DNA of 64,000 bases from Limosilactobacillus frumenti DSM 13145 (GTDB lineage Bacteria; Bacillota; Bacilli; Lactobacillales; Lactobacillaceae). Made by a program: the position numbers and the translations under genes. Each line of letters starts with the position of its first letter. Position 1 is the first letter of the stretch. Under the pieces are notes generated by a model. The model searched no databases, was not told where the DNA came from, and saw nothing but the letters and a program-made list of their open reading frames with translations. This document shows, one piece after another, positions 1-8,413 of the stretch. The stretch covers positions 186,001 through 250,000 of the forward strand of contig NZ_AZER01000016.1 of the NCBI RefSeq assembly GCF_001436045.1, given 5' to 3'.

Positions 1-2177
1 AAGAACTCCGCAGCTTTAATTTCGACGAACTTACCCCGTTTACCATTGATACCATCCACACATAGCTCAATTGGTAGTGCATTCCGGTACTTCTCAATGC
101 TATCGGCAGTAAATCCATTGAAGGTATTTAACTTGGAAATATCAAACAATAAACTCTGGTCTGAGCTCCGGTACTTGAAGTCATCAGACTGCGTCAGGTA
201 CAACTTAGCCCACCGGTTCCGAGAGCTTTCCTTGAAGTCATCCACGACAGTCTCTGGGAAGTAAGAAGGTACGTCCATGTCAACCATTTCATAGTAATGC
301 TTAAAGATTTGCCGGGTCATAGCGAGGAAGTCTAACCGCCCACTTTCCTGGTTGAAGGACCGCCAAGGAGTTTCGTCATCTTCCAGTAACTCGGCCATCC
401 GCATGACAAAGTCCTTGAATAAGGTGTTGTTAAGGGTTTGCCGGACATTGTAAATGTACTTATTGGCGTCCCCCTTCTGTGATTCGTCAATGACCTTATC
501 AATCTGCAAGTAGTAGGTCCGCCGAGCCGTTTCACGGAGCATGGTGAAGCCAGAATCGTAGTTGGTAGTTCCAATCAATGGTGCGATGGCGTGGGGATGG
601 TTAACCAATTCGTTCATCGTATCAACTACCAGGTGCCGACTGTACTGATCTTGTTGGAAGAAGTATGGTTCAATTTCATCCATCAGTACCGGGTAAGATG
701 ATCCCAGCGACATGTAATGTTCCATTGCTTCGACCGTCTTGGCCTTCTTTTGTGGCGTTTGCGATGGGTAAATGGTCCCGAAGTCAATTAAGGAGCGGTC
801 AGTATTCCAAGTTAATTGGTTAATGATTCGAAGTAACGTTGACTTACCTGAACCCGCAGTTGCTCCTAAAATCAGGAAGTTTGGCACATCGTTACCGTCT
901 TCAGGGTTCAAACTAGCTTTAGAACGAATTTCCCACAAAAATGGCGCAGTAAAGGCATAGAGGATTGCTTCATAGAATCGTTTACCGTAGTTATCATCGT
1001 AATCAACGACGTACTGCTGGTAGCCCTTCATAACCGCTGCAATGCTCTTTAGGCCATCACGAATCTGGCTAATAGTGGCAATCTTACCAAACGGAATTGG
1101 GTGCGTCCCAGTATCGTTTGGCACAAACAAGCCACTCGCATGGTTGGCCAGGTTCCTTTCCATTGGGCGATCGTATAAGAAGGTCGTGTACTTCTTTTCG
1201 GCATCACGTTGCTGTGGCGACATACCTGATACCAGTGCTTCATGAACCTCTTTAGCAATCTTTTCCCGGGTCTTTAGTTTTGGCTTGGCTGCTCGTGGCG
1301 ATACAGACTCTTTTTGAAGATTGTAGATGGTGTCATGCTGCTTAACTGCGCGGGCAATGTTTTCTTTGTCCTGTGTGCGGTTAGTCGTCACATCTCGCAT
1401 GGCCTTAGTGATCATTTCTGGTAAGATATCATGATCGATGTCTTGCTGAACATCGTGCTTAATAATGTCTGTGACATCTTGTTCAGCGATCCTATCAGTT
1501 TGTTCGTTATCCAGAATGACTAGTGCAGAACCAGTACCATCTTCACTATCCTTTTTGCTTTCTTCAATTTGTTGCTGAGCAGCCTTTAACAAATTGGTCG
1601 AGAAAAAAGACCGTAATACTGGTTGGAGGTCCTTCTTGAAGTGGTCAGCCAGATTATTAAACAACATCCGGTCATTATCAAAGACCAGAACTTCTTCGTA
1701 TTGATTGTGTTGTTTGTCAAACGAGTGTTCATCAAGGTTAACAGAACCAAGAATAACTCGACAGTCATCATTATCAGAATTGGACAACAAGTAAAAGCGA
1801 GAATGGATCACCTGAGTTGGTGCCACTTCAATCTTAAACAGACTGTCGAGAACGTTGCTTTGATTCTGTGAGCTTAAAGCTGAAAATAGCTTGGCTGGTT
1901 TCTTGTTAGCTGCAGCCAATAACGAATTTGCTAAAGCAACTTTAGTGACCATTTCGTTACTTGAGTATTGGTGGTCAGTCTCGTTCTGACTAATGGCAAT
2001 TTCCACTTTCAGAAACTTACTCAAATACTGGTTAATAAAGTCAGCAGTAACGTTCCCCGTTACAGCCAGTAACTGGTTAAATTTACGAGGATCAAATAGC
2101 TGGTGTATCTTCAATGGCGGAGTGTCCTGACCATCGAAGGCAATATGAATCTTATTAATACTTGATGATTTTGCCAT
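1..2177 (-). CDS. PLD-like nuclease / AAA-type ATPase fusion, partial (C-terminus off the left edge)
   Basis: An open frame of 725 codons starts at ATG 2177 behind GAGAAGGA and continues past base 1 without a stop. The N-terminal 170 residues resemble one phospholipase-D-type nuclease half-site: HSR at 125-127, then GSVN at 144-147, then an N/E-containing segment at 158-161. The canonical HxK lysine is an arginine here. A P-loop GATAGSGKST lies at 438-447, Walker B LMDE at 498-501, and a GTTN sensor-like segment follows. A charged linker joins the two halves. PLD nuclease domains occur in restriction enzymes such as NgoFVII and BfiI and in several phage-defence proteins, so a nucleic-acid-acting or defence role is possible. 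That is inference. The gene stands alone, with the PepSY gene divergent on its right. The full length is unknown. Confidence 0.8.
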   Translation of the reverse strand, partial: MAKSSSINKIHIAFDGQDTPPLKIHQLFDPRKFNQLLAVTGNVTADFINQYLSKFLKVEIAISQNETDHQYSSNEMVTKVALANSLLAAANKKPAKLFSALSSQNQSNVLDSLFKIEVAPTQVIHSRFYLLSNSDNDDCRVILGSVNLDEHSFDKQHNQYEEVLVFDNDRMLFNNLADHFKKDLQPVLRSFFSTNLLKAAQQQIEESKKDSEDGTGSALVILDNEQTDRIAEQDVTDIIKHDVQQDIDHDILPEMITKAMRDVTTNRTQDKENIARAVKQHDTIYNLQKESVSPRAAKPKLKTREKIAKEVHEALVSGMSPQQRDAEKKYTTFLYDRPMERNLANHASGLFVPNDTGTHPIPFGKIATISQIRDGLKSIAAVMKGYQQYVVDYDDNYGKRFYEAILYAFTAPFLWEIRSKASLNPEDGNDVPNFLILGATAGSGKSTLLRIINQLTWNTDRSLIDFGTIYPSQTPQKKAKTVEAMEHYMSLGSSYPVLMDEIEPYFFQQDQYSRHLVVDTMNELVNHPHAIAPLIGTTNYDSGFTMLRETARRTYYLQIDKVIDESQKGDANKYIYNVRQTLNNTLFKDFVMRMAELLEDDETPWRSFNQESGRLDFLAMTRQIFKHYYEMVDMDVPSYFPETVVDDFKESSRNRWAKLYLTQSDDFKYRSSDQSLLFDISKLNTFNGFTADSIEKYRNALPIELCVDGINGKRGKFVEIKAAEF

Positions 2178-2368
2178 CTTTCGTTAATCCTTCTCTATCA
2201 ATAAACATATTATATTTATTTTCGTTTATTTAACGCTATTTTGCAAGTCTGCCTCAGTTGGGTAACTTTATGAATTATTAATATCTTCCACCCAGAATAT
2301 TCAAGTTTGTTTCTTACAATTGAAATCATCAAATAAATAATTGCAACACCACAGATAGGAGGACAATT

Positions 2369-2923
2369 ATGACTAGCAACATTAAACAACGCACAATTAC
2401 TCTACTGGCCGTAACCACCCTCACTACCAGTGCATTGGGCGGTATCGCAATCAATCACGAAAGTGCCAGTGCAGCAACTGCCAGCACAAAGCAAATTAAG
2501 ATTGATGAAAATACAGCAGTGAAGAAATTTAAGCAAAAATTCAAGGACAGCAAGGTTAACGAAATCCAGCTAGAAAGCAACCGCGGGCAATATCAATATG
2601 AAGTGTCTGGGTTTGATGGTAATAAAGAATACACCGCTGACGTCAATGCAAAGACAGGTAAAGTTACTAAAACCGAGACTGAACGTCTTGATCAGGACGA
2701 ACAAAAATCAAATGATTTGGACCTTAGCCAATTAATTTCTCGCAAACAAGCTACTAAGATTGCCGAGAAACAAGTTAAGGGTAGCCATGCTAAAGAATGG
2801 GTTCTGGAGAATGAGGATGGTACGCCCACTTGGAAGGTTACTGTTCATAAAGATGGTCAATCGACCGATGTAAAAATTAATGCCCAGAATAAACAAGTAT
2901 TGCAGGCTGAAAAAGACAGTTAA
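2369..2923 (+). CDS. Secreted PepSY-domain protein
   Basis: This 184-residue protein starts at ATG 2369 behind AGGAGG. Residues 1-35 form a signal peptide: a basic start, a hydrophobic core, and an AxA-like site near SASAA. The mature part holds two PepSY-type repeats, about 45-105 and 115-184, each with an alternating helix/strand pattern, conserved hydrophobics and a lysine- and aspartate-rich surface. PepSY domains are thought to regulate or inhibit peptidases at the cell surface. Secretion is clear from the sequence, but the partner is unknown. It appears monocistronic and is followed about 105 bases later by an intrinsic terminator. Confidence 0.85.
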   Translation: MTSNIKQRTITLLAVTTLTTSALGGIAINHESASAATASTKQIKIDENTAVKKFKQKFKDSKVNEIQLESNRGQYQYEVSGFDGNKEYTADVNAKTGKVTKTETERLDQDEQKSNDLDLSQLISRKQATKIAEKQVKGSHAKEWVLENEDGTPTWKVTVHKDGQSTDVKINAQNKQVLQAEKDS

Positions 2924-3030
2924 ATGGGTTCTTGCAATCGATCACAAGGAGAAATTTGGGAACGTTTATCTCATTGACATATCCTAAGTTTTCTCCCTTT
3001 GATTCTGTTATTTCATCAAATAAACAATAA

Positions 3031-3064
3031 ATCCCCATAGGAATCACACGACTTCTATGGGGAT
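3031..3064 (+). terminator. Intrinsic terminator after the PepSY gene
   Basis: A ten-base inverted repeat (ATCCCCATAG / CTATGGGGAT) with a 14-base loop, followed by a T-rich tract. It ends the PepSY transcript, which stops 107 bases upstream. The arms also give an A-rich flank on the other side, so it may act in both directions. Confidence 0.75.
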
Positions 3065-3222
3065 TTGATTTCTTCAATGTTGTATCACATAAAAATATTA
3101 CGTATTTATGCTAAACGAGAAAACCGTAATAAAAAGTAATGCAACTACCCATTTATGTAGTTCAATCAAAACAAATCTAAGTGACACTTTTTAATAAAAC
3201 TTTCAATGTCATGGTATTCGGG

Positions 3223-4053
3223 TCATCGTTGCTTGACCGCCCCATTGGTATAGTTGATATCAATGTTTCTCTGGACATTCGGCACGAACACATTAAATTT
3301 CAATGACCCATCCTTTGATAATGCCTCAATGTGCGCTCCTGAAGGCACTAAATTGTCACCATCATAGATATCAGTCACTCGGTAACGTACCTGATGATTC
3401 TGGTCTAATGCCCGCCGCACGAGCCCTTCATAATAGTTTTGCCCAGTCGACATCGAGCTCCGGGCTTCGTTAGCCCAAGCGGTCTGCGTAGCAATATTTG
3501 CTGGATTTGATTCCGAAGCATCAAATTCGCGGATTCCGCCAACTAATGCATAGCCAAGCAAGTGACCACGATCATAAGCATGCGAATAGCCACCCGTTAA
3601 ATGGCTTGCTTGTAAGAATCCTGCTGGTCGCCATTCAGAAGCCCCGTTACCAGTCTGCATCCGGTTCCGGTATTGGCGAGTGGTCTTATTTAACCAACTA
3701 TCACCACGCCAAGCACGTCCTTGATTGTCAACCTGGTTGACAGCGTACGGCGCACTATTAATTTTGGCATTTAAATGCGGCTGATTATCATCAATGATGA
3801 ATGCGCCACTGCCGTTCCATTCAAACTGCTTGCCGACCTGTTTCTTAACTGCTGAAGTCAGGACCGCTTCGGCTTGCTCCTTCGTTGGTGGCAAATTATG
3901 GTGAGATGGACGCGCGTACCCACCCCAAGCAACCAACCTTTGAATTTTATTCTGAAAAGCCGCGTAGCTATTTGTTGGTTTAACTGTTACAAAAGCGACT
4001 GAAGCAATAGCTAATATTGCTAGTAATAAGTGACGAATTGGATGTTTCTTCAA
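3223..4053 (-). CDS. Secreted DNA/RNA non-specific endonuclease (DRGH / beta-beta-alpha metal family)
   Basis: 276 residues. The start is TTG 4053, nine bases after GAGGAG. Residues 1-32 are a signal peptide or signal anchor. The catalytic motif DRGH is near residue 163 (YDRGHLLGYAL), followed by the NxxxQT and N-x-x-R-type segment (NIATQTAWANEA) that positions Mg2+ in the EndA/NucA fold. This family cleaves DNA and RNA non-specifically and is used by Gram-positive cocci and lactobacilli for DNA uptake, nutrient scavenging or biofilm and NET degradation. The mature protein is outside the membrane. It appears monocistronic. The motif assignment is firm; the physiological role is inferred. Confidence 0.9.
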   Translation of the reverse strand: MKKHPIRHLLLAILAIASVAFVTVKPTNSYAAFQNKIQRLVAWGGYARPSHHNLPPTKEQAEAVLTSAVKKQVGKQFEWNGSGAFIIDDNQPHLNAKINSAPYAVNQVDNQGRAWRGDSWLNKTTRQYRNRMQTGNGASEWRPAGFLQASHLTGGYSHAYDRGHLLGYALVGGIREFDASESNPANIATQTAWANEARSSMSTGQNYYEGLVRRALDQNHQVRYRVTDIYDGDNLVPSGAHIEALSKDGSLKFNVFVPNVQRNIDINYTNGAVKQR

Positions 4054-4129
4054 AGTACTTTTCTCCTCGTAAATTTAATACACACTCATTATTTTATCTT
4101 ATGAACATATGTTTGCATAGTCCTAAAAT

Positions 4130-4159
4130 AAAAGCTCCGCATATTACTGCGAAGCTTTT
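4130..4159 (-). terminator. Intrinsic terminator after the APC permease
   Basis: An inverted repeat AAAAGCTTCGCA / TGCGGAGCTTTT read on the minus strand, followed by a U-rich tail. It lies six bases after the permease stop codon. Confidence 0.75.
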
Positions 4160-4164
4160 AACTT

Positions 4165-5547
4165 TTAAGCTTTCTCGACCTGGCGTTTAGTGTGAAGCTT
4201 AAAGATAATTGACATTATGATCAAAAAGATTGCGCCGACTGAAACAGAAACCCGCGTATCTGGGTTAAAGAACATAAAGAGTAAAATCACTGACAGAGCA
4301 ATCAAACTGAAGTAGTTGTAGAACGGATAAATAGGCATTTTGAATGGGTGATCGACCAATTGATCAGGATTGTTCTTCCGGAAGTTCAATTCTGAAAGCA
4401 GGATGACAAACCATGGTACCATCCCTGGTAAAACACTGGAACTATATACGATCACGAAGATATTACCGGCCTTAGCATTGAAAATCGCCAATAATTCGTT
4501 GACTGCAAAACCAACAAAGATCCAGAAAGAAATTGTCAAGATCGCCACATTTGGCACAATCCGTTTAGAAAGCTTGCTGAAGAACTTTGGCACTTCACCA
4601 TCGACCGATAGCTTGAACAGCATCCGACTGGCACTGTAGATACCAGAGTTGGCACCAGAAAGGGCGGCCGTCAAGACAACAAAATTGATAATCCCGGCGG
4701 CACCGGTAATGCCGACCTTAGTAAAGGTTTCAACGAATGGTGAACCAACGGCCTTTAATTGGTTCCATGGGTAAATGGAAACAATTACGAAGATCGCACC
4801 AATGTAGAAGATCAAAATCCGCCAAATAACGGACTTAACAGATTTAACAATCGCGTGCCGTGGTGATTCAGCTTCACCCGCCGTGATCCCTAACAATTCG
4901 ATTCCTTGGTAAGAACCGGCAATCACTGACAGTGAGAACATGAAGCCCATAAAACCACCAGTAAAGAATCCCCCATGAGACCACAAGTTTGAGATCCCCA
5001 CTGGTTGCCAATGGTTACCAAGACCAAGCACGATAACCATCAAACCAATAATAATCATGACGATGATCGTAACTACCTTAATCATGGCAAACCAGAATTC
5101 CAATCGACCATAAGACTTAGCTGATGCCAAGTTCGCTAACGTCAAGATAATGATCATGATCGTTCCTGAAATCCAATCGGGAAGATTTGGCCACCAGTAG
5201 TTTAGATATTGAGACATGGCAATGATGTCGGAAATACCAACAATGATGAACTGGAACACGTTACTCCACTTGGTCAGATACCCAGCAACTGGGTGAATGT
5301 ACTTGGAACCGTAGTCCGCAAATGAACCAGTCCCTGGACTAATGTAAATCAATTCACCTAATGCTCTCATAACACCGTACAGGACTAGCCCAACGAAGGC
5401 GTATGCCAGTAATACTGAAGGCCCCGTCCACTTGATAGTGGAAGTTGCCCCCATGAACAAACCACTACCGATCGTTCCACCGATCGCAATCATTTCCATC
5501 TGGCCAGGCGTCATCGTCCGATTTAACTTTACTCGTTTATCACTCAT
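4165..5547 (-). CDS. APC-family amino acid permease, probably serine/threonine type
   Basis: About 460 residues with 12 predicted membrane segments. The APC signature GGTIGSGLFMG lies in TM1, and the early region (SPGTGSFADYG) matches the CycA/SerP-like amino acid transporter branch. An upstream in-frame start exists at 5601, but AAAGGATGGAG sits just before ATG 5553 and ATG 5547, so one of these two is the likely start; 5547 is used here. The frame from 5601 overlaps the leader terminator, which also argues against the long start. The gene sits behind a 25-residue Thr/Ser-rich leader peptide and attenuator (5569-5742), which suggests its substrates are threonine and/or serine. Substrate choice rests on that context, not on binding residues. 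Confidence 0.88.
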   Translation of the reverse strand: MSDKRVKLNRTMTPGQMEMIAIGGTIGSGLFMGATSTIKWTGPSVLLAYAFVGLVLYGVMRALGELIYISPGTGSFADYGSKYIHPVAGYLTKWSNVFQFIIVGISDIIAMSQYLNYWWPNLPDWISGTIMIIILTLANLASAKSYGRLEFWFAMIKVVTIIVMIIIGLMVIVLGLGNHWQPVGISNLWSHGGFFTGGFMGFMFSLSVIAGSYQGIELLGITAGEAESPRHAIVKSVKSVIWRILIFYIGAIFVIVSIYPWNQLKAVGSPFVETFTKVGITGAAGIINFVVLTAALSGANSGIYSASRMLFKLSVDGEVPKFFSKLSKRIVPNVAILTISFWIFVGFAVNELLAIFNAKAGNIFVIVYSSSVLPGMVPWFVILLSELNFRKNNPDQLVDHPFKMPIYPFYNYFSLIALSVILLFMFFNPDTRVSVSVGAIFLIIMSIIFKLHTKRQVEKA

Positions 5548-5568
5548 AAGCATTCTCCATCCTTTAAC

Positions 5569-5704
5569 TAAAAAAGCTACCCAAAAAGTCCCATCAACCA
5601 AATCTGTTAACTGAATTGGTTGAGTAACTTCTGAGTAGCTGTTGCTATCTAATTTTGAAGTATATTAAAGGTACTCAACCACGTTGCTTGTTGTTGTGGT
5701 TGAG
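5569..5704 (-). promoter_or_regulatory. Transcription attenuator (leader hairpins 1:2, 2:3 and 3:4) of the APC permease
   Basis: Read on the minus strand there are four mutually complementary segments. Segment 1 (5696-5704, CTCAACCAC) lies inside the Thr/Ser codons of the leader ORF. Segment 2 is 5671-5682 (GTGGTTGAGTAC), segment 3 is 5616-5627 (TTACTCAACCAA), and segment 4 is 5591-5602 (TTTGGTTGATGG). Pair 1:2 is nine perfect pairs. Pair 2:3 is ten perfect pairs, the antiterminator. Pair 3:4 is extended by AGCTAC/GTAGCT (5635-5640 with 5575-5580) and AGAAGT/ACTTTT, and ends in six U residues, so it is an intrinsic terminator. This matches the trp-leader logic: ribosome stalling on Thr/Ser codons frees segment 2, forms 2:3 and permits read-through. 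The pairings are seen directly; the mechanism is inferred. Confidence 0.8.
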
Positions 5705-5742
5705 GTGGAGGTTACTTGAATGATTGATTGTTGATTTGACAT
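5665..5742 (-). CDS. 25-residue Thr/Ser-rich leader peptide
   Basis: This ORF has GGAGG eight bases before its ATG, a stronger ribosome site than most genes nearby. Its product contains the run TSTSTTTTS at residues 11-19 followed by NVVEYL and a stop. Six of 25 residues are threonine and four are serine. The Thr/Ser codons coincide with attenuator segment 1, and the stop lies just after segment 2. It ends 111 bases before the permease start. The likely role is sensing charged tRNA-Thr or tRNA-Ser in cis; the peptide itself need have no function. It is too short to be found by routine gene callers. Confidence 0.75.
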   Translation of the reverse strand: MSNQQSIIQVTSTSTTTTSNVVEYL

Positions 5743-5775
5743 AATTAATTTCCTCCATTCCTTGATGCTGAAATT

Positions 5776-5804
5776 AGAATACTATGAGAAAATTAAAAAT
5801 GCAA
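5776..5804 (-). promoter_or_regulatory. Probable promoter of the leader-permease transcript
   Basis: Minus strand: TTGCAT (5799-5804), a 17-base spacer, TATTCT (5776-5781). Transcription would start near 5769, about 27 bases before the leader ATG, giving a leader RNA of about 200 bases to the attenuator U-run. Each box matches consensus at about four of six positions. Confidence 0.5.
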
Positions 5805-5837
5805 GGACTTTTTAAAATAAATGCAAAAATAATTGAA

Positions 5838-8171
5838 TTATTTGGAACGACGTTGATAGTAAGCCTTAATCCATCGTCCAGCGAGGAATCCGGCTAGTAA
5901 CGTTAACAGCATTCCCACCAATGTTGTTCGGTTATCGGTCTCGTTACTGGTCTGTGGCAGCTTTTCCTGTTCTAACGAGCGTCGTAACGCTTGGTCCTGC
6001 GTAAATAAATTGGCAAGTGACGGATCAATTTCTTCATTGTTTCTTTCCAATCTAGAATAATCAGCACTCACTTTTGGACTATCAACTTTTGCAAGTTCTG
6101 GCTTCGCATCTTTGTTTATGGGAACGGTTACGAGGTCATCAGTTGGTGTTCCCTGGTTATATGCGTGATATTTAGTGTTGATAGTGTTATGTGGCATTGG
6201 CCCAGAATTTTTCCCTCCTTTCTCACCTGCTGAATTGGCTGTGATTGCTTGATTTTCCGTTTGTTGAGCTGTTGAAATCATAATTGGTTGCTTAATAGTC
6301 GTTTGTGTATCGATGTCTACTTGTGTCGGATGTTCTGTCTGCATGCCGCTTGATTTACTGGTGATATGTTCGTTAGTTTGAACTTCTTCATCCTTGCTGG
6401 TTAGAATCGGCTTTGTTTGTGTGCCAATTGCCATGTTATCTGTAGTTGGTTCTGTTTGGACACTCAAATCAGCGACTGTCACTTCATCGGTCTGTGAATT
6501 GGTTTTACTTAAAGACATATGATCAGTTTGTGTCCCAGTGGTCTCGTTTTCTGGTTTCATATCAGTTTGGACACTAGAATTGCTGATGGCCGTTTCATTG
6601 GTTTGTGTATCTGTAGTCACTAATGGTTGCAAATCGGTTTGAGTAACACTGTTCTCATTCTCCGGCTTCATATCCACTTGTGCACCGGAGTCAGTAACAA
6701 TAGTTTCATCCGTCTGTGCATCAGTGGTACTTGTGGCCAAACGATCAGTTTGCGATCCCGTTGTGTCTTGTGTAGGATTATTAGTTTGTGAACTGGTATC
6801 AGTTAAAGGGGTTGCCTCCGTCTGTGAATCAACTGTGACTCCAGTTACCGGAACAGTTTCAACTGCATTATCCTGGACTGTGACGTCACTTGTTTGCGTG
6901 GTCGCAGTCTGCAGGCTGTCGTTACTGGTCTTTTCTTCGTCAGTTTGGACACCAGTTGCTGTAAACACGTGCTTATCCGTTTGAGTAGCGCTGCTGCTAT
7001 CCTGTTTCTTTTGGACGATTTTCTCACCAGTAACTTCCGGCTGGGTGCCGACTGTACTAGAACTCTTTTCAGCTGTTTGTGCGCTATTACTGGTTTGCAG
7101 GAATGAAATGTTATCTGTCTGATTACCAGCTTCATTTGTAACAACATCATCGGTTTGGGAATAAGTTGCTTCGTTTTTAGACTTCACGTCTTGATGCACT
7201 TCATCTTTTGGTGCTTCATGAGAATCCTCAGTGGTCGTTGTTGATTCACCTTCATTTGGCGTATAAGAAACAATGACGTCCTGAATTCCTTTATCAAAGT
7301 CATTCATTGTCAATTGCTGGGCTGGGACTTTCTTTACCGACGAAGAATGGCCATCGACTTGTGGGGCATCAACGACTGAAAATGAATCGATTTGCCAGGG
7401 TGAAACTTGCCGATACATCCCATTAGCTGAGGTAGTTACCATTCTTTTAGCGTAAGCCTCTTGGATCACCTCTTTGTCGCCTGATGGCAGTTTAAAGACT
7501 ACTCGACGTGTTACACGTTTAGTCTCAATCTTGTCGTGAACATCATCTGCACTCTTCTTTACTGGCAAATAGATGTTTTGCGCATTCTTCGTAATGTAGA
7601 TCTTATCAGGATGATTACACATGTATTCATATCCAGTTGGTGCGGGTGGGAAGTCAAGCCACTCACCTAATTTACTTTTAACTACCGTCTCAATCTTCTT
7701 GTCTCCGTCAGCATCTTCAGCGATTACATGTAAAAACCCTTGGTTATGCGGCGAAACATTGCTTAAATCCACCGACCGATATTTGATTGTGACATCTGAA
7801 ATTGTTTCACCGGGGGACACCACCAGCGGCTTGACCGCAGTCTGAAGTGGTGAGTAATTATCATATTGGACTGGAAAAAACGGTGGCAGAAAATTACTGT
7901 TCAGTGGCTGCCACTGATCACCTTGTTTAACAAAATGAACCGTTTGTAACTGAACTTGTGGTTGCTTAAAGTGTGGATCTACCACAATAATCTTGCGGGT
8001 GACTGTTTGTATTTCCTTTTTTGCCGCCATGCTTGTTCTGACATTTTCTTGGTCCCTGATTGATGCCTGAATTGGCGTTACTAAACAGTTACTGCCAACT
8101 GCTAACGTCATTAGGACCGTGGCAGACGTAATTCCTAATTGTGACCTAATTTTGCTAACTCGTTTGGACAT
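5838..8171 (-). CDS. Sortase-anchored surface protein with Mub-like domains and a QT-motif repeat stalk
   Basis: 777 residues, start behind GAAGGAG. A signal peptide covers about 1-37. Residues 50-135 and about 210-305 look like Mub-type (mucus-binding B2-like) modules: TxTR-type strand starts, a W near the end, and a final VxVSYTP-like strand. Residues 339-638 are low-complexity Thr/Ser/Asp/Glu/Gln sequence with more than 20 QT motifs. In the section 462-623 they recur every 12-13 residues as [VTSAG]-Q-T-[DEN]. The C-terminus has LPQTS (738-742), a hydrophobic span and the basic tail YYQRRSK, so sortase A should anchor it to peptidoglycan. LPQTS replaces the usual LPxTG, a variant used in this group. 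The role as an adhesin is inferred from the family. Confidence 0.88.
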   Translation of the reverse strand: MSKRVSKIRSQLGITSATVLMTLAVGSNCLVTPIQASIRDQENVRTSMAAKKEIQTVTRKIIVVDPHFKQPQVQLQTVHFVKQGDQWQPLNSNFLPPFFPVQYDNYSPLQTAVKPLVVSPGETISDVTIKYRSVDLSNVSPHNQGFLHVIAEDADGDKKIETVVKSKLGEWLDFPPAPTGYEYMCNHPDKIYITKNAQNIYLPVKKSADDVHDKIETKRVTRRVVFKLPSGDKEVIQEAYAKRMVTTSANGMYRQVSPWQIDSFSVVDAPQVDGHSSSVKKVPAQQLTMNDFDKGIQDVIVSYTPNEGESTTTTEDSHEAPKDEVHQDVKSKNEATYSQTDDVVTNEAGNQTDNISFLQTSNSAQTAEKSSSTVGTQPEVTGEKIVQKKQDSSSATQTDKHVFTATGVQTDEEKTSNDSLQTATTQTSDVTVQDNAVETVPVTGVTVDSQTEATPLTDTSSQTNNPTQDTTGSQTDRLATSTTDAQTDETIVTDSGAQVDMKPENENSVTQTDLQPLVTTDTQTNETAISNSSVQTDMKPENETTGTQTDHMSLSKTNSQTDEVTVADLSVQTEPTTDNMAIGTQTKPILTSKDEEVQTNEHITSKSSGMQTEHPTQVDIDTQTTIKQPIMISTAQQTENQAITANSAGEKGGKNSGPMPHNTINTKYHAYNQGTPTDDLVTVPINKDAKPELAKVDSPKVSADYSRLERNNEEIDPSLANLFTQDQALRRSLEQEKLPQTSNETDNRTTLVGMLLTLLAGFLAGRWIKAYYQRRSK

Positions 8172-8310
8172 AAAAAAACTCCTTCGCTATTTTGTGGGTC
8201 TACTACATAAAAAACGAAGAAGTTAGGTCTTTTGCACTTTTTGTTACAAAGAAAATTAAAATACAATGTATTTGTTGACATGCTCGTCATTATCTGTGAA
8301 AATATACTTA

Positions 8311-8396
8311 CAGATCAAGTCCAAAGGGCCCTAGGAGTAGGTGTTGGACTAGCAAAACCTCAGTTCTGTGTATTTGCATAGTTCTGAGGTTTTTGT
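8311..8396 (+). ncRNA. Structured small RNA upstream of the Abi_2 gene, resembling the abiF RNA motif
   Basis: The transcript region has two hairpins. The first is a 7-base stem AGTCCAA (8318-8324) with TTGGACT (8344-8350) around a GGGCCC-containing loop. The second is AACCTCAG / CTGAGGTT (8356-8363 with 8384-8391) with an inner CTGTG/CATAG stem and a T-rich tail, so it is an intrinsic terminator. TTGACA (8275-8280) and TATACT (8303-8308) lie upstream, but the spacing of 22 bases is too long for a normal promoter, so the start is uncertain. The known abiF RNA motif lies just upstream of Abi_2 genes in Firmicutes, and the position and two-hairpin shape fit. A covariance-model search would settle it. 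Confidence 0.6.
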
Positions 8397-8413
8397 TTTG
8401 GGAAGGTGATATT

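Noticed and set aside
5822-5843. Small AT hairpin AAATAATT / AATTATTT as terminator of the surface-protein gene
   Set aside because: It overlaps the stop codon and the stem is all A/T, so it is too weak to claim; read-through into the permease leader is possible.
6845-7150. 101-codon frame antisense or alternate to the surface protein
   Set aside because: It is the repeat region read in another frame; no ribosome site and composition follows the main gene.
8275-8308. TTGACA and TATACT as a standard promoter for the RNA-Abi unit
   Set aside because: The spacer is 22 bases, too long; kept only as a hint of a nearby start.
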